A model generated the notes under the pieces. It was given only the letters and a program-made list of their open reading frames with translations, was not told the origin of the DNA and did not search any database. Shown in pieces: positions 53,455-62,214 of a DNA stretch of 64,000 bases. A program made the position numbers and the translations under genes. This stretch comes from Planctomycetota bacterium (lineage in GTDB: Bacteria; Planctomycetota; UBA1135; GCA-002686595): contig JAIOPM010000005.1 of the NCBI GenBank assembly GCA_021413885.1, forward strand, positions 108,878 through 172,877. The letters run 5' to 3'. Within the stretch, counting starts at the first letter, position 1. Each line of letters starts with the position of its first letter.

Positions 53455-55685
53455 CGGGCACCCGCGCTTTCGTGGAGGAACGCGCCGAAGCTCAACGCGT
53501 AGACGATGTGCAACGCGACGAGGCCGACCAGCAACGCGGCGACCCAACGATGGAGCCAGCGCCACGACTCGATCAACGCGCGCAGGTCTTCGAAGTGCGC
53601 CGCGGCGACCGCGGTCGAGTGCGCGCGACGCGCGACGGCGAGCACCGCGTCGACACGTTCGGCGGACACGCCTTCCGCGCGGCCTTCCTCGGCGAGGCGC
53701 GAGAGCGTGCGCGACAGCGACCGCCGTCCGCCAACCAACGCGACGAGGCGCCCGAGCAACGAACTCTTCCACTGCGAGCGCTCGATCTCGTTCTCGAGCT
53801 CGGTGCGCACGCGCGCCGCGAAACGTCGATCGACCTTCGCCCACGCTTCGCTCTCGCGCTCGAGCCGCAGCTTGACCTCGGCGAGATCGAGCTCGCGTCC
53901 GCTCGCCGCGCGCGGCACGTACGCGTAGACGTAGCGCCCGAGCGCGCCGGTCGCGAGCAGCGCAACCAACGCCCACAACGCGTGACCGCCGAGCGAATCA
54001 CGCGGCGCCATCGCCGAGTGCACGACGGCGCACAGCACCGCGAGCACGCCGGTCGCGACATGGCTGGTCATCCAACCCGAGAGCGAACCCCACGTGCGCG
54101 CGAACTTCGCCGAGCGACGCACGACGTAGAGCAAGTTGACGACGATCAACACCGCGGCCGCGATGCCGAGCGCGAAACCGACGCCGCGATCGGGGCCGAG
54201 CTCGAGGTGCTTCGCGCTCATCGGCCGCTCGTCGGGCGCGAGCAGGTAGTAGTCGGCGTTCCAGAGAGCGAAGCCGAGCGCCGCGAGCGTGCACGCGAGC
54301 GCGACGATCAACGCAGGGAAGACGCCGGTGCCGCGTTCCGTGAGCGGTGTCGCGTCCGGCCGTTGCGACGGATCGAACGAGACGCCCGACTTCTCGAGCG
54401 TCGCGACCGGCGACGTGCCGCCGGCGAGCACGAACACGTCGTCGTTCGGGAGCTCGCGCGTGTTCGACTCGTCGCCGTCCTCGAACGCGACGGTGACGCG
54501 CTCGGGCTCGATCGCGACGAGATGCGTCTGGAAGAGCACCGACAGTTTGTTGCTCGCAACCGCAGCGTCGACGTGCTCCTGATTGCGCGTGCGCAGACGG
54601 AAGAACTCCGAGCGCCGGTAGGAGACCGTCACCTGATTGCCCGGTTGCTCGGCGAGCGCGAGAGCGGTCTCGACCGCACTGTCGCCGCCGCCGACGACCA
54701 GCACCCGCCGACCTTGGTACGCGCGCGCGTCGAAGAGCCCGTACGCGACCTTCGGCAGCTCCTCGCCCGGCACGCCGAGCTTCTTCGGACTGCCGCGGCG
54801 ACCGAGCGCGAGGCAAACGTTGCGCGCTTCGATCGGCCCGACCGACGTGTGCACGCGCCACGCGCCGTCGCCGCGCGCTTCGGTCGATTCGAAACGCACG
54901 CCGCAGCGCACCGCGAGCGACTGCTCGTTCGCGACGCGCTGCCAGAGCTCGACCAACTCTTCCTTCGCGTAGCTCGCCTTCGCGAGCTTGCCGAAGAGCG
55001 GCAGCTCGACCGGCCGCGTCACCACCATCTTCCGCCGCGGATAGCGCGCGACGGTGCCGCCGATCTCGGGCTCCTGCTCGAGCAACACGTAGTTCAGACC
55101 GAGCCGCTTCGCCTCGAGCGCGCACGCGAGTCCGGCCGGACCCGCGCCGACGATGCAGACGTCGAGCAGATTCGGTTCGGTGATGTCGAGCGTGCGCCGA
55201 CGCGCGACTTCCGCGGCGACCGCGGTGCCGTGCTCGATCGCGGTCTTGATCAACGCGTGCGCGGTGACTTCGCCGGCGAGAAAGAGCCCGCGCGCGCCGG
55301 GCGATTCGAGCCGCTCGTCGAGCACCGGCACGTCGCGCCGCTCCGCGAGGTTCTTGACGGTGACCGTGATCGCGCCGACAGGACACTCGCGTTCGCACGC
55401 CGCGTGGCCGACGCAACGCGCGCCGCGCACCACCGTCGCTTGACCGTGCACGAGCGCGAGCACTCCTTCCTCGGGACAGGCGCTGACGCACGTGCCGCAA
55501 CCCATGCAACGCGAGAGGTCGACGACGGGCTCGAGCAACTGCGCTTCCCCCGCCGCGACGCGCAAGCCGCGATCGCGCTCGACCAACGTGCGCCGCATCC
55601 GCGCGAGTTCTTGGCGCCGCGCCAACGCGCTGCCGAGCGCGAGCACCAGCGCGAGCGTCAGACCGATCAGCAGAGTCCAGGTCAT
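53451..55685 (-). CDS. Membrane ferredoxin/FAD/NAD(P)/b-type oxidoreductase fusion
   Basis: A 744-residue fusion protein. It has an N-terminal helix and then two ferredoxin motifs. The first is complete (CMGCGTCVSACP), while the second reads CVGHAACERECP with His in place of one Cys. FLAGEVTAHALIKTAIEHG follows, like the end motif of thioredoxin reductases but placed first. Next come the FAD site CIVGAGPAGLACALEAKRL and the NAD(P) site VLVVGGGDSAVETALALA; no redox CxxC is found. From about residue 455 there are membrane helices with possible heme b ligands (MTSHVATG, VVHSAMA, WLHRWVA, VALHIVYALS). It probably moves electrons between NAD(P)H or quinol and the periplasmic cytochromes. It is the first gene of the operon. 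Confidence 0.85.
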   Translation of the reverse strand: MTWTLLIGLTLALVLALGSALARRQELARMRRTLVERDRGLRVAAGEAQLLEPVVDLSRCMGCGTCVSACPEEGVLALVHGQATVVRGARCVGHAACERECPVGAITVTVKNLAERRDVPVLDERLESPGARGLFLAGEVTAHALIKTAIEHGTAVAAEVARRRTLDITEPNLLDVCIVGAGPAGLACALEAKRLGLNYVLLEQEPEIGGTVARYPRRKMVVTRPVELPLFGKLAKASYAKEELVELWQRVANEQSLAVRCGVRFESTEARGDGAWRVHTSVGPIEARNVCLALGRRGSPKKLGVPGEELPKVAYGLFDARAYQGRRVLVVGGGDSAVETALALAEQPGNQVTVSYRRSEFFRLRTRNQEHVDAAVASNKLSVLFQTHLVAIEPERVTVAFEDGDESNTRELPNDDVFVLAGGTSPVATLEKSGVSFDPSQRPDATPLTERGTGVFPALIVALACTLAALGFALWNADYYLLAPDERPMSAKHLELGPDRGVGFALGIAAAVLIVVNLLYVVRRSAKFARTWGSLSGWMTSHVATGVLAVLCAVVHSAMAPRDSLGGHALWALVALLATGALGRYVYAYVPRAASGRELDLAEVKLRLERESEAWAKVDRRFAARVRTELENEIERSQWKSSLLGRLVALVGGRRSLSRTLSRLAEEGRAEGVSAERVDAVLAVARRAHSTAVAAAHFEDLRALIESWRWLHRWVAALLVGLVALHIVYALSFGAFLHESAGAR

Positions 55686-55776
55686 CGTGCTCTAGTGCGA
55701 AAGGGCCGAGGTGATCGAGCACGCGCTCTCGGGCGCCCCCCGGAAGCGCCGCATTCCGCTCGACCTCGACGCGAAC

Positions 55777-56607
55777 CTAGTTGGAGCCCTCGACGGGCTT
55801 CGGCGCGGCTTCCGGTTGAACCGGCGCGGGCGCGGGCTCGACCGGCGCCGGCGCGGCGGCCGCGGGACGGCGACGCAGCGTGCTCGTCTTCGGCGCGACC
55901 TTCGCGGTCTCGGCCGGCTTTTGCGTTTGGTCCGCGACGACTTCGCCGCGGAGGGCGGCGGCTTGCACGTAACTCTTCGCCGCGACCGCGCACGCGTCGA
56001 GCCGATGATCGAGCTCTTGCTCCTGGAACTCGAGCCCCTCGACCGCGCTCGCGATCGCCGCGACCGAAGCCGCGTTGAAGTCGTGCTGCAGGAACAGCGC
56101 GTGATCCCCGAGGTCCATGTTGAACGCGTCGTACGCGAGTTGCGCCGCCGTCGCCGCGCGCAGGACCGCGTCGCAGCGCGTGCGCGTCTCTTCCATGCGC
56201 AGCTGGCTCTGTTGGCGCAGCTTGGTGTTGCCGAACGCTTCGAGGTCGGCGGTCCAGCGCTCGAAGACTTCGTTCGAAGTCTCCTTCAACGGCGCGACGG
56301 TCGCCGCGAGCTTCTTGCCTTGTTCCTTCGACGCGTCGATCGACTGCACGAGTTCGCCGTGCGCCGCCGCGGCGTCGCCGTCGAAGTCGGGGCCGACGAT
56401 CGCTTGCAGCGAACCGTACGCGGCGTGCGAACGCTCCTTGGAGACCAGCGCTTCGACTTGCACGCGCTCGACCGCGGCGAGCAGAGCGTCGACCTGTCCG
56501 AGCCCTTCGTCCTTGCTCTTGCCGAAGCCGTTGAAGCCCGACAGCGACGAGCACGCCGTGAGACACGCGACGGCGGGGACCGACCACACGAGGCTACGCA
56601 GTTGCAT
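55777..56607 (-). CDS. DUF2959-family lipoprotein
   Basis: A 276-residue lipoprotein: signal QLRSLVWSVPAVACLTAC, then a long alpha-helical region (LGQVDALLAAVERVQVEALVSKERSH, FERWTADLEAF, ALFLQHDFNAASVAAI). The last block, with HDFNAAS and helical surroundings, is the DUF2959 signature. The C-terminal 45 residues are an Ala/Pro tail (AAAAPAPVEPAPAPVQPEAA). DUF2959 proteins are periplasmic helical lipoproteins of unknown function. It lies between the electron-transfer operon and mqnA. The larger open frame to 57138 lacks a proper start. Confidence 0.8.
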   Translation of the reverse strand: MQLRSLVWSVPAVACLTACSSLSGFNGFGKSKDEGLGQVDALLAAVERVQVEALVSKERSHAAYGSLQAIVGPDFDGDAAAAHGELVQSIDASKEQGKKLAATVAPLKETSNEVFERWTADLEAFGNTKLRQQSQLRMEETRTRCDAVLRAATAAQLAYDAFNMDLGDHALFLQHDFNAASVAAIASAVEGLEFQEQELDHRLDACAVAAKSYVQAAALRGEVVADQTQKPAETAKVAPKTSTLRRRPAAAAPAPVEPAPAPVQPEAAPKPVEGSN

Positions 56608-56726
56608 CGAAAGAAGTTCCTTCTGGTTCCAGGGGCGCGAGATCGCGGGATCCACGCCATTGCTAGCGAGGCCCGGATCGGCGGAAGGAACGCGAGATCT
56701 TGAGTGCGCGGCGGAATCGGCCGCGT

Positions 56727-57374
56727 TCAGGGCGCGTGCGCGGCGCGCACTTCGAGGGAGCGCGCGAGGTCGAGGAACGCGCCGCGTTCGGCGGCGACGA
56801 GCTGGCGCGGGCCGACCAGCTCGAAGATCGCGGTGCCGCGCGGATCGCAGGCAACGAGGCCGACGCACGCAGCGTTCTCGGGCTCGCCCTCGAGGCCCTT
56901 GCGCCGGCCCTCGAGGTCGATGATGCGCGCGTCGCGGTCGAGGAAACGTCCGACGGAGGCGCGCGCGAGTTCGGCGGCGGTCGCGGGCTTCAGACCGAGC
57001 TCCGCGCGCCAGCGATCGACGCTCGCCGCGAGACCGCCGCCGTCGCCCGCGAGCAGCGTCAAGCGGCAACGCACGCGCGCGTTGCTGCGCACGTAGAAGC
57101 TCGCGGCCGCCGAACCCGACGACGCGCGCACGCGCCAACCGTCGGGCAAGTCCCAGCCGAGTTCGACACGTTCCGCGCGCGCGACTTCCGGCGACGCGAA
57201 CACGGCGAGCGGAGCGGGCGGGAGTTCACGCGCCGCGCGGCGCGCGCTCTCCAACGCGTCGTCGCGCGCGCAAGCGCACGCGAGCCACGCCGCGACACAC
57301 CAAGTGACGACCCGTCGCCCGGGCGGCGTCGCGCTCCGCTGACTCTTCACGCTGCTCCTCCATCGCGCGGCCAC
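56727..57374 (-). CDS. Hypothetical lipoprotein-like protein
   Basis: A 215-residue protein of unknown function. A basic N-terminus precedes VVTWCVAAWLACACARD, a probable signal or lipobox. The rest is one alpha/beta-looking domain (VELGWDLPDGWRVRASSGS, CRLTLLAGDGGGLAASVDRWRAELG, TAIFELVGPRQLV), of a kind that resembles domains with 'GDGGG...NRWR' in planctomycete exported proteins. It is 119 bases from the DUF2959 gene and in the same direction, and divergent from mqnA. Confidence 0.55.
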   Translation of the reverse strand: MAARWRSSVKSQRSATPPGRRVVTWCVAAWLACACARDDALESARRAARELPPAPLAVFASPEVARAERVELGWDLPDGWRVRASSGSAAASFYVRSNARVRCRLTLLAGDGGGLAASVDRWRAELGLKPATAAELARASVGRFLDRDARIIDLEGRRKGLEGEPENAACVGLVACDPRGTAIFELVGPRQLVAAERGAFLDLARSLEVRAAHAP

Positions 57375-57471
57375 ACTCCATGCCGACGCGACGACTGCGC
57401 CATCGACCGAGCGTTCGCGCGCGCTTGAGACGGCCTGAGAGAAAACGCGCGACGGCTGCTACGATGCGCGG

Positions 57472-58314
57472 ATGCACGGCACGCTCTGCGTCGGCACGCC
57501 GCCCTACTTGGTGGCGCGGCCCTTGAACCTCGGTTTGGAGCGCGAGCCCGGTTTCGACGTCGTCCACGAAGTGCCGGCGAAGTTGGTCGAGCGCCTGCGC
57601 GCCGGCGAACTCGACGTCGCGTTGGTCAGCTCGATCGAACTCTTCCGCGCCGAAGGCTACCGCTACGTCCCCGGCGCCGCGGTGCTCGGCCGCGGCCGCG
57701 TCTCGAGCGTGCAGCTCTTCCTGCGCAAACCGTTCGTCGAAGTGCGCGACGTCGTGCTCGATCCCGCGAGCCGCGCGGCGCAGACGTTGGTGCGCGTGCT
57801 CTTGTGCGAACGCCTCGGTCGACGCGACGTCGCGTTCCGCGAGCCCGCGAGCGACGTCGATCCGCGCGTCGAAGCCGAGGCCAGCGACGCGGATGCGTGG
57901 CTCGCGATCGGCGACCGCGCGTTGGTCACCAAGCTCGGTCCCGACGCGCCGCCGAGCTTCGATCCCGCCGCCGCGTGGGTCGACGCGACCGGTTTGCCGT
58001 TCGCGTTCGCGGTGTGGATCGTGCGGCCGGGCGTCGAGCTCGACGCGCGCCACGTCGCCGCGTTCCACGCCGCGCGCGACCGCGGACAGGCCGCGATCCC
58101 CGAGCTCGCGCGCGAGAGCAGCCGCCGTTGGAACCTGCCCGAGGACGCGTGCCTGCGTTACCTCGCCGACGAGTGCGGCTTCGCGCCGGGCGCGGAGCTC
58201 CACCGTTCGCTCGAACTCTTCCGCGACCGCGCCGCGGCGATCGAGCTCGCGCGCGCCGATCTTCCCGCCGTGGCGGTTCGAACCCGCGATCGACATGTCC
58301 CCGCGACTGGTTGA
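57472..58314 (+). CDS. mqnA: Chorismate dehydratase of the futalosine pathway
   Basis: A 280-residue periplasmic-binding-fold enzyme that converts chorismate to 3-[(1-carboxyvinyl)oxy]benzoate, the first step of menaquinone synthesis by futalosine. It begins LCVGTPPYLVARPLNLGL and has EVPAKLVERLRAGELDVALVSSIELFR and GRVSSVQLFLRKPF, all hallmarks of MqnA. Length is normal. Its product feeds MqnE, encoded 26 kb away at 31122 with mqnC. Its stop overlaps the small zinc-ribbon gene by 20 bases. Confidence 0.92.
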   Translation: MHGTLCVGTPPYLVARPLNLGLEREPGFDVVHEVPAKLVERLRAGELDVALVSSIELFRAEGYRYVPGAAVLGRGRVSSVQLFLRKPFVEVRDVVLDPASRAAQTLVRVLLCERLGRRDVAFREPASDVDPRVEAEASDADAWLAIGDRALVTKLGPDAPPSFDPAAAWVDATGLPFAFAVWIVRPGVELDARHVAAFHAARDRGQAAIPELARESSRRWNLPEDACLRYLADECGFAPGAELHRSLELFRDRAAAIELARADLPAVAVRTRDRHVPATG

Positions 58315-58492
58315 CGCCTCGCATTGTCCGCACTGCGGCGCCGAGCTCCCCGAGCCGAAGCCGCGGGTCTGTCCCAAGTGCGCGGGCTCGATCCAACAGC
58401 GCTACTTGAAGGCCGGTTGCATCAGCACGGCGCCGAAGCTCCTGATCTTCGCCCTCGCGCTCGCGTGGCTCGCGCGCGAACTCTGCGCGTAG
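58295..58492 (+). CDS. Small zinc-ribbon membrane protein
   Basis: A 65-residue protein starting inside the end of mqnA (20-base overlap). It has two Cys pairs, HCPHCGAEL and VCPKCAGS, as a zinc ribbon, followed by QQRYLKAGCISTAPKLLIFALALAWLA as a single membrane segment. Such small ribbon-plus-helix proteins are common and of unknown function. The overlap and matching direction suggest co-expression with mqnA. Confidence 0.65.
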   Translation: MSPRLVDASHCPHCGAELPEPKPRVCPKCAGSIQQRYLKAGCISTAPKLLIFALALAWLARELCA

Positions 58493-58547
58493 AACGAAGC
58501 GGGCCGCATCGCTCGCGCGACGCGGCCCGTGAAATCGGACGCGTGCC

Positions 58548-60269
58548 TCAGGGCAGCACTTGCGTCTGCATCGCCGTCGTCAGACCGATGTTGTTCGGCG
58601 CGGCGAAACCGTTGTCGCGCATCCAGTACTGCGCGAAGAACGTCTTGCCCGGCGTCAGACCCTTCGAGTTCATGTACGCCTGCGTCATCGGTTGGTCGTA
58701 CCAGCCGTCGCACGCTCCGGTGTTGTAGGCCTGCGCGTTCTGCACCGGCATGCGCACGATCGGCGCCTTCAAGCAGAGCGTGCCGCCGCCGAACGGAAGG
58801 CTCGCCGACAGCAGCGACCACATCATCAAGCCCGGCTTGCCCGGACGACACTGGATCGCCTGGATGCGGAAGTTGTCCGCGACCGACATCGTCGGACAAC
58901 CGTTGAGCCAGATGCGCGGCGAGCAACCGAGCGAGTTGATCTTCCCCGTGCAGTACTCGGTCGGCGAGGGCACGTTCGAGAGTCCGATGTGCAGCGAACC
59001 GCCGTACGGCGCCGTCCAGTAGTCGTACGGCGAACCCATGATCACGTCCGCGGCCGTGTCGGCGTTGATCAGACCCGGCGCTCCGAGGCTCCAACCGAAG
59101 CCCTGCGAAGGTTCGGAACCTTCGGCGTGGACGAGCACGCTGCCGTTCGCGCCGCTGTAGATGTCCGCGAAGCCGCAGTCGACGTCGAGGGCGCCGTCGG
59201 CCTCCGGCGAGCCAATCATGAAGTCGTCCTTGCCGTCCTGGTTCACGTCACCGACTCCAAGTACCGCTTGTCCCGCGAGGTTCCCCGCCGCGGCGCCGGC
59301 GATGTCGTAGAGCGTGAAGTGGATCAGGCCGCCGCTCAGGACGACCGCGCGTCCGGAGAAGTTGCCGTTGGCGTCGCCGAACGGCTCGCCGATGATCACC
59401 TCGTCGAGCCCGTCGGCGTTGACGTCGAACCCGCCGCTCACCGACGAGCCGAGGTGCCCGACGCTGTAGGTGCCGGTGTAGGTGTAGAGCTGCGCGTACG
59501 GGAACACGCCCGAATAGACGTACGCACGACCACAGTTGAGCGGCGCCGCTCCGCTGTCGTAGTCCGGTGCGCCGACGATCAGATCGGGAGTCGTGTCGTT
59601 GTTGTGGAGACCGGCGCCGGCGACGGCGGCGCCGAAGTGATCGCCGACGTGCTGGCCGTAGACCGTCTTGAAGAGCGTGTGCGACGCGCCGTTGAAGAGG
59701 TAGACCGCTCCGGCGTCGGTCGCGATCGTGTCGTCGTACGGCGCGCCGACCGCGTACTCGGTCTTGCCGTCGCCGGTCCAGTCGCCGATCGCCGCGACCG
59801 CGGAGCCGTACTGCATGCCGCTCGACACGCCGACGTTGTTGAAGAGCGAAACTCCGGTCGCTCCGTCGACGACGTACATGCCGCCGCAGTCGGTGACCGC
59901 GCCGTTGTCGAGGCCGGGCGCGCCGACGACGTATTCGTTCACGCCGTCGCCGTTCAAGTCGCTGATGCCCGCGAGCGCCGCGCCGACGCGGTCGCCGGTG
60001 TGCAGGCCGAGGAAGGTGCTGATCGGCAACGCGGCCGAGCCGCTCTTCGTCGAGATCACCCACGCGCGGCCCGCGTCGGGTTGCACGCCGTCGGCTTGCT
60101 CGGCGCCGACGAGGAAGTCCGCGCGGCCGTCGCCGTCGGCGTCGCCGATCGAACCGACCGCCGAGCCGAGACGATCGCCGGGCGCGCCCCACATGCCGAA
60201 GAGCCCGGCCTGGGCGGCGGCGGGAGCACAACACACGGTCGACGCGAGAACGATGCGAGAGAGCTTCAT
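58548..60269 (-). CDS. Secreted FG-GAP repeat protein with shared C-terminal module
   Basis: A 573-residue protein with signal MKLSRIVLASTVCCAPAAAQA. It has seven or so FG-GAP/integrin-alpha repeats, each with G-x-S-V-x-x-I-G-D, a calcium loop such as DADGDGRADFLVGA, and a V-G-A-P strand (DLNGDGVNEYVVGAPG, DWTGDGKTEYAVGAP, DVNQDGKDDFMIGSPE). This is a calcium-binding beta-propeller of surface proteins. From about EYCTGKINSLGCSP it has the tail also present at 7483, 8822 and 14816 (PFGGGTLCLKAPI, WMRDNG). An adhesion or ligand-binding role is likely, but not shown. The ATG lies 166 bases from divergent top6B. Confidence 0.85.
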   Translation of the reverse strand: MKLSRIVLASTVCCAPAAAQAGLFGMWGAPGDRLGSAVGSIGDADGDGRADFLVGAEQADGVQPDAGRAWVISTKSGSAALPISTFLGLHTGDRVGAALAGISDLNGDGVNEYVVGAPGLDNGAVTDCGGMYVVDGATGVSLFNNVGVSSGMQYGSAVAAIGDWTGDGKTEYAVGAPYDDTIATDAGAVYLFNGASHTLFKTVYGQHVGDHFGAAVAGAGLHNNDTTPDLIVGAPDYDSGAAPLNCGRAYVYSGVFPYAQLYTYTGTYSVGHLGSSVSGGFDVNADGLDEVIIGEPFGDANGNFSGRAVVLSGGLIHFTLYDIAGAAAGNLAGQAVLGVGDVNQDGKDDFMIGSPEADGALDVDCGFADIYSGANGSVLVHAEGSEPSQGFGWSLGAPGLINADTAADVIMGSPYDYWTAPYGGSLHIGLSNVPSPTEYCTGKINSLGCSPRIWLNGCPTMSVADNFRIQAIQCRPGKPGLMMWSLLSASLPFGGGTLCLKAPIVRMPVQNAQAYNTGACDGWYDQPMTQAYMNSKGLTPGKTFFAQYWMRDNGFAAPNNIGLTTAMQTQVLP

Positions 60270-60381
60270 GGAAGAGTCCTTGGTTTCCGGTTGCCGGCGC
60301 GTCCGTCGCGGCCGGTGACTCCTGCATGCGGATCGAGGCGCGCGCGTTACAGACGAGCTCGCGACTCGCGCGCGACGCGGC

Positions 60382-60408
60382 TTGCAACGCCGCGCGGGCT
60401 CCTATAGG
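60382..60408 (+). promoter_or_regulatory. Possible promoter for top6B
   Basis: TTGCAA (60382) and TATAGG (60403) are 15 bases apart, resembling -35 and -10 boxes, and lie 26 bases before the GTG start of top6B. The spacing is shorter than the usual 17, so the support is weak. Confidence 0.25.
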
Positions 60409-60434
60409 AAGGGCTCGCAGAACGAGGTCGCATC

Positions 60435-62207
60435 GTGGATCCCAACGCCAGCCCCAGTTTGTTCGACATGCAAGCGAGCGAGTCCGCCGAAGCTCCCGCC
60501 GTGAAGAAGAAGGCCGAGAAGGCGCCCGCCGAGGCGGCTCCGGCTCCCGCGACCACCGCGCGCCGCGCCACCGCCCAACAGATGGCGGAGAAGCAGCGCG
60601 AGATCTCGGTCAGCGAGTTCTTCACGAAGAATCGCCACCTGCTCGGCTTCGATTCGCCGCTGAAGGGGCTGCTCACCGCGGTGAAGGAAGCGGTCGACAA
60701 CTCGCTCGACGCGTGCGAGGAAGCCGGCATCCTCCCGGAGATCGCGGTCGAGATAACGGAGACCGGCACCGATCGGTTTCGCATCGCGATCGAGGACAAC
60801 GGACCGGGCATCGTCGCCGAGCAGATCGGCAAGGTCTTCGGGAAGCTGCTCTACGGCTCGAAGTTCCACAAGCTGAGCCAGACACGCGGTCAACAAGGCA
60901 TCGGCATCTCCGCGGCGGTGATGTACGGGCAGCTCACGACGGGCAAGCCCGCGCGCATCGTGTCGAAGACGTCGCGCAAGTCGGATGCGCACGAGTTCTT
61001 CCTGACCGTCGACACCGCGAAGAACAAACCCGACGTCCACGGCGAGAAGGTGATCGAGTGGGACAAGGACCACGGCACGCGCGTCGAGATCGAGATGGAG
61101 GCCAAGTACCAGAAGGGCCTGCGCTCGGTCGACATGTACTTGAAGCAGACGGCGATCGCGAACCCGCACCTGACGCTGCACTACAAGGATCCGACGTTCG
61201 GCAAGGAAGGTGGTTCCGAGTCCGTCACGTACGCCCGCAGCACCAAGGCGTTGCCGCCGGAGACCGTCGAGATCAAACCGCACCCGCACGGGGTCGAGCT
61301 CGGCGTGTTGATCGCGATGTTGAAGGACACGACGTGTCGATCGCTCTCGGGTTTCCTCCAGGAGGAGTTCTCGCGCGTCGGCCCGAAGGTCGCGGAGGAG
61401 ATCTGCGACACGGCGAAGGTTTCGGCGAAGGCGTATCCGTCGCGCATCGCGCGTGAAGAGGCCTCGGCGCTCCACGAGTCGATCCAGAAGACGAAGATCA
61501 GTTCGCCGCCGACCAACTGCATCTCGCCGATCGGTGAGGAGCTCGTGCTCTCCGGCTTGAAGAAGGAGATCGAGGCCGACTTCTACGTCGCGTCGACGCG
61601 GCCCGCGTCCGTCTATCGCGGCAACCCGTTCCTGATCGAGGTCGGCATCGCGTTCGGCAAACCGGGCGGCGTCGGACTCGAGATGAGCGAAGAGGGACGC
61701 ATCACGAAGAAGAAGACCGTGATCGCGACCGAGGATCTGGTCGGCAACGCGGACGAGCCGATTCGCGTGCTGCGCCTCGCCAATCGTGTCCCGCTGCTCT
61801 ACCAACAGTCCGCGTGCGCCGTCACCAAGGCGGTGATCGCGACGAACTGGCGCTCGTACGGTCTGCAACAACCGAAGGGCGGCTTGCCGATCGGTCCGTG
61901 CGCGGTGATGGTGCACATCGCGAGCGTGTGGGTCCCGTTCACTTCCGAATCGAAGGAAGCGATCGCGGGCTACGCCGAGATCCAGAAGGAGATCCGCCTC
62001 GGACTCCAGGATTGCGGTCGCAAGCTCGCCACGTACATCCGCAAGGGCAAGCGCCTCCAAGACGAATTCCAGAAGCGCAGCTACATCGAGAAGTACATCC
62101 CCCACATCGGCATCGCGCTGCAGGAGATCCTCGATCTCAGCGACAAGGAACGCGACGTGACGACGGGCACTCTCGAGGACGTCCTCAACAAGAGTCGGAA
62201 GTTCTAG
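60435..62207 (+). CDS. top6B: DNA topoisomerase VI subunit B, archaeal type
   Basis: A 590-residue GHKL-type ATPase subunit of topoisomerase VI, which supplies ATP-driven gating for double-strand passage together with subunit A. After an Ala/Pro/Lys-rich extension of about 45 residues comes [18 protein letters not shown] (Glu85, Asn89), EDNGPGI (Asp121), and then the highly conserved [15 protein letters not shown] and [17 protein letters not shown] (ATP lid). A late [12 protein letters not shown] carries the switch region. The transducer and C-terminal helix regions follow. The catalytic subunit A (Top6A/Spo11-like) is not adjacent: the next gene downstream is on the other strand. Topo VI is mainly archaeal, plant and sporadic bacterial. 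Confidence 0.93.
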   Translation: MDPNASPSLFDMQASESAEAPAVKKKAEKAPAEAAPAPATTARRATAQQMAEKQREISVSEFFTKNRHLLGFDSPLKGLLTAVKEAVDNSLDACEEAGILPEIAVEITETGTDRFRIAIEDNGPGIVAEQIGKVFGKLLYGSKFHKLSQTRGQQGIGISAAVMYGQLTTGKPARIVSKTSRKSDAHEFFLTVDTAKNKPDVHGEKVIEWDKDHGTRVEIEMEAKYQKGLRSVDMYLKQTAIANPHLTLHYKDPTFGKEGGSESVTYARSTKALPPETVEIKPHPHGVELGVLIAMLKDTTCRSLSGFLQEEFSRVGPKVAEEICDTAKVSAKAYPSRIAREEASALHESIQKTKISSPPTNCISPIGEELVLSGLKKEIEADFYVASTRPASVYRGNPFLIEVGIAFGKPGGVGLEMSEEGRITKKKTVIATEDLVGNADEPIRVLRLANRVPLLYQQSACAVTKAVIATNWRSYGLQQPKGGLPIGPCAVMVHIASVWVPFTSESKEAIAGYAEIQKEIRLGLQDCGRKLATYIRKGKRLQDEFQKRSYIEKYIPHIGIALQEILDLSDKERDVTTGTLEDVLNKSRKF

Positions 62208-62214
62208 AGAACGC

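Noticed and set aside
53472..56078. An 868-codon rightward open frame over the oxidoreductase fusion
   Set aside because: Antisense shadow of a gene with clear Fe-S, FAD and NAD motifs.
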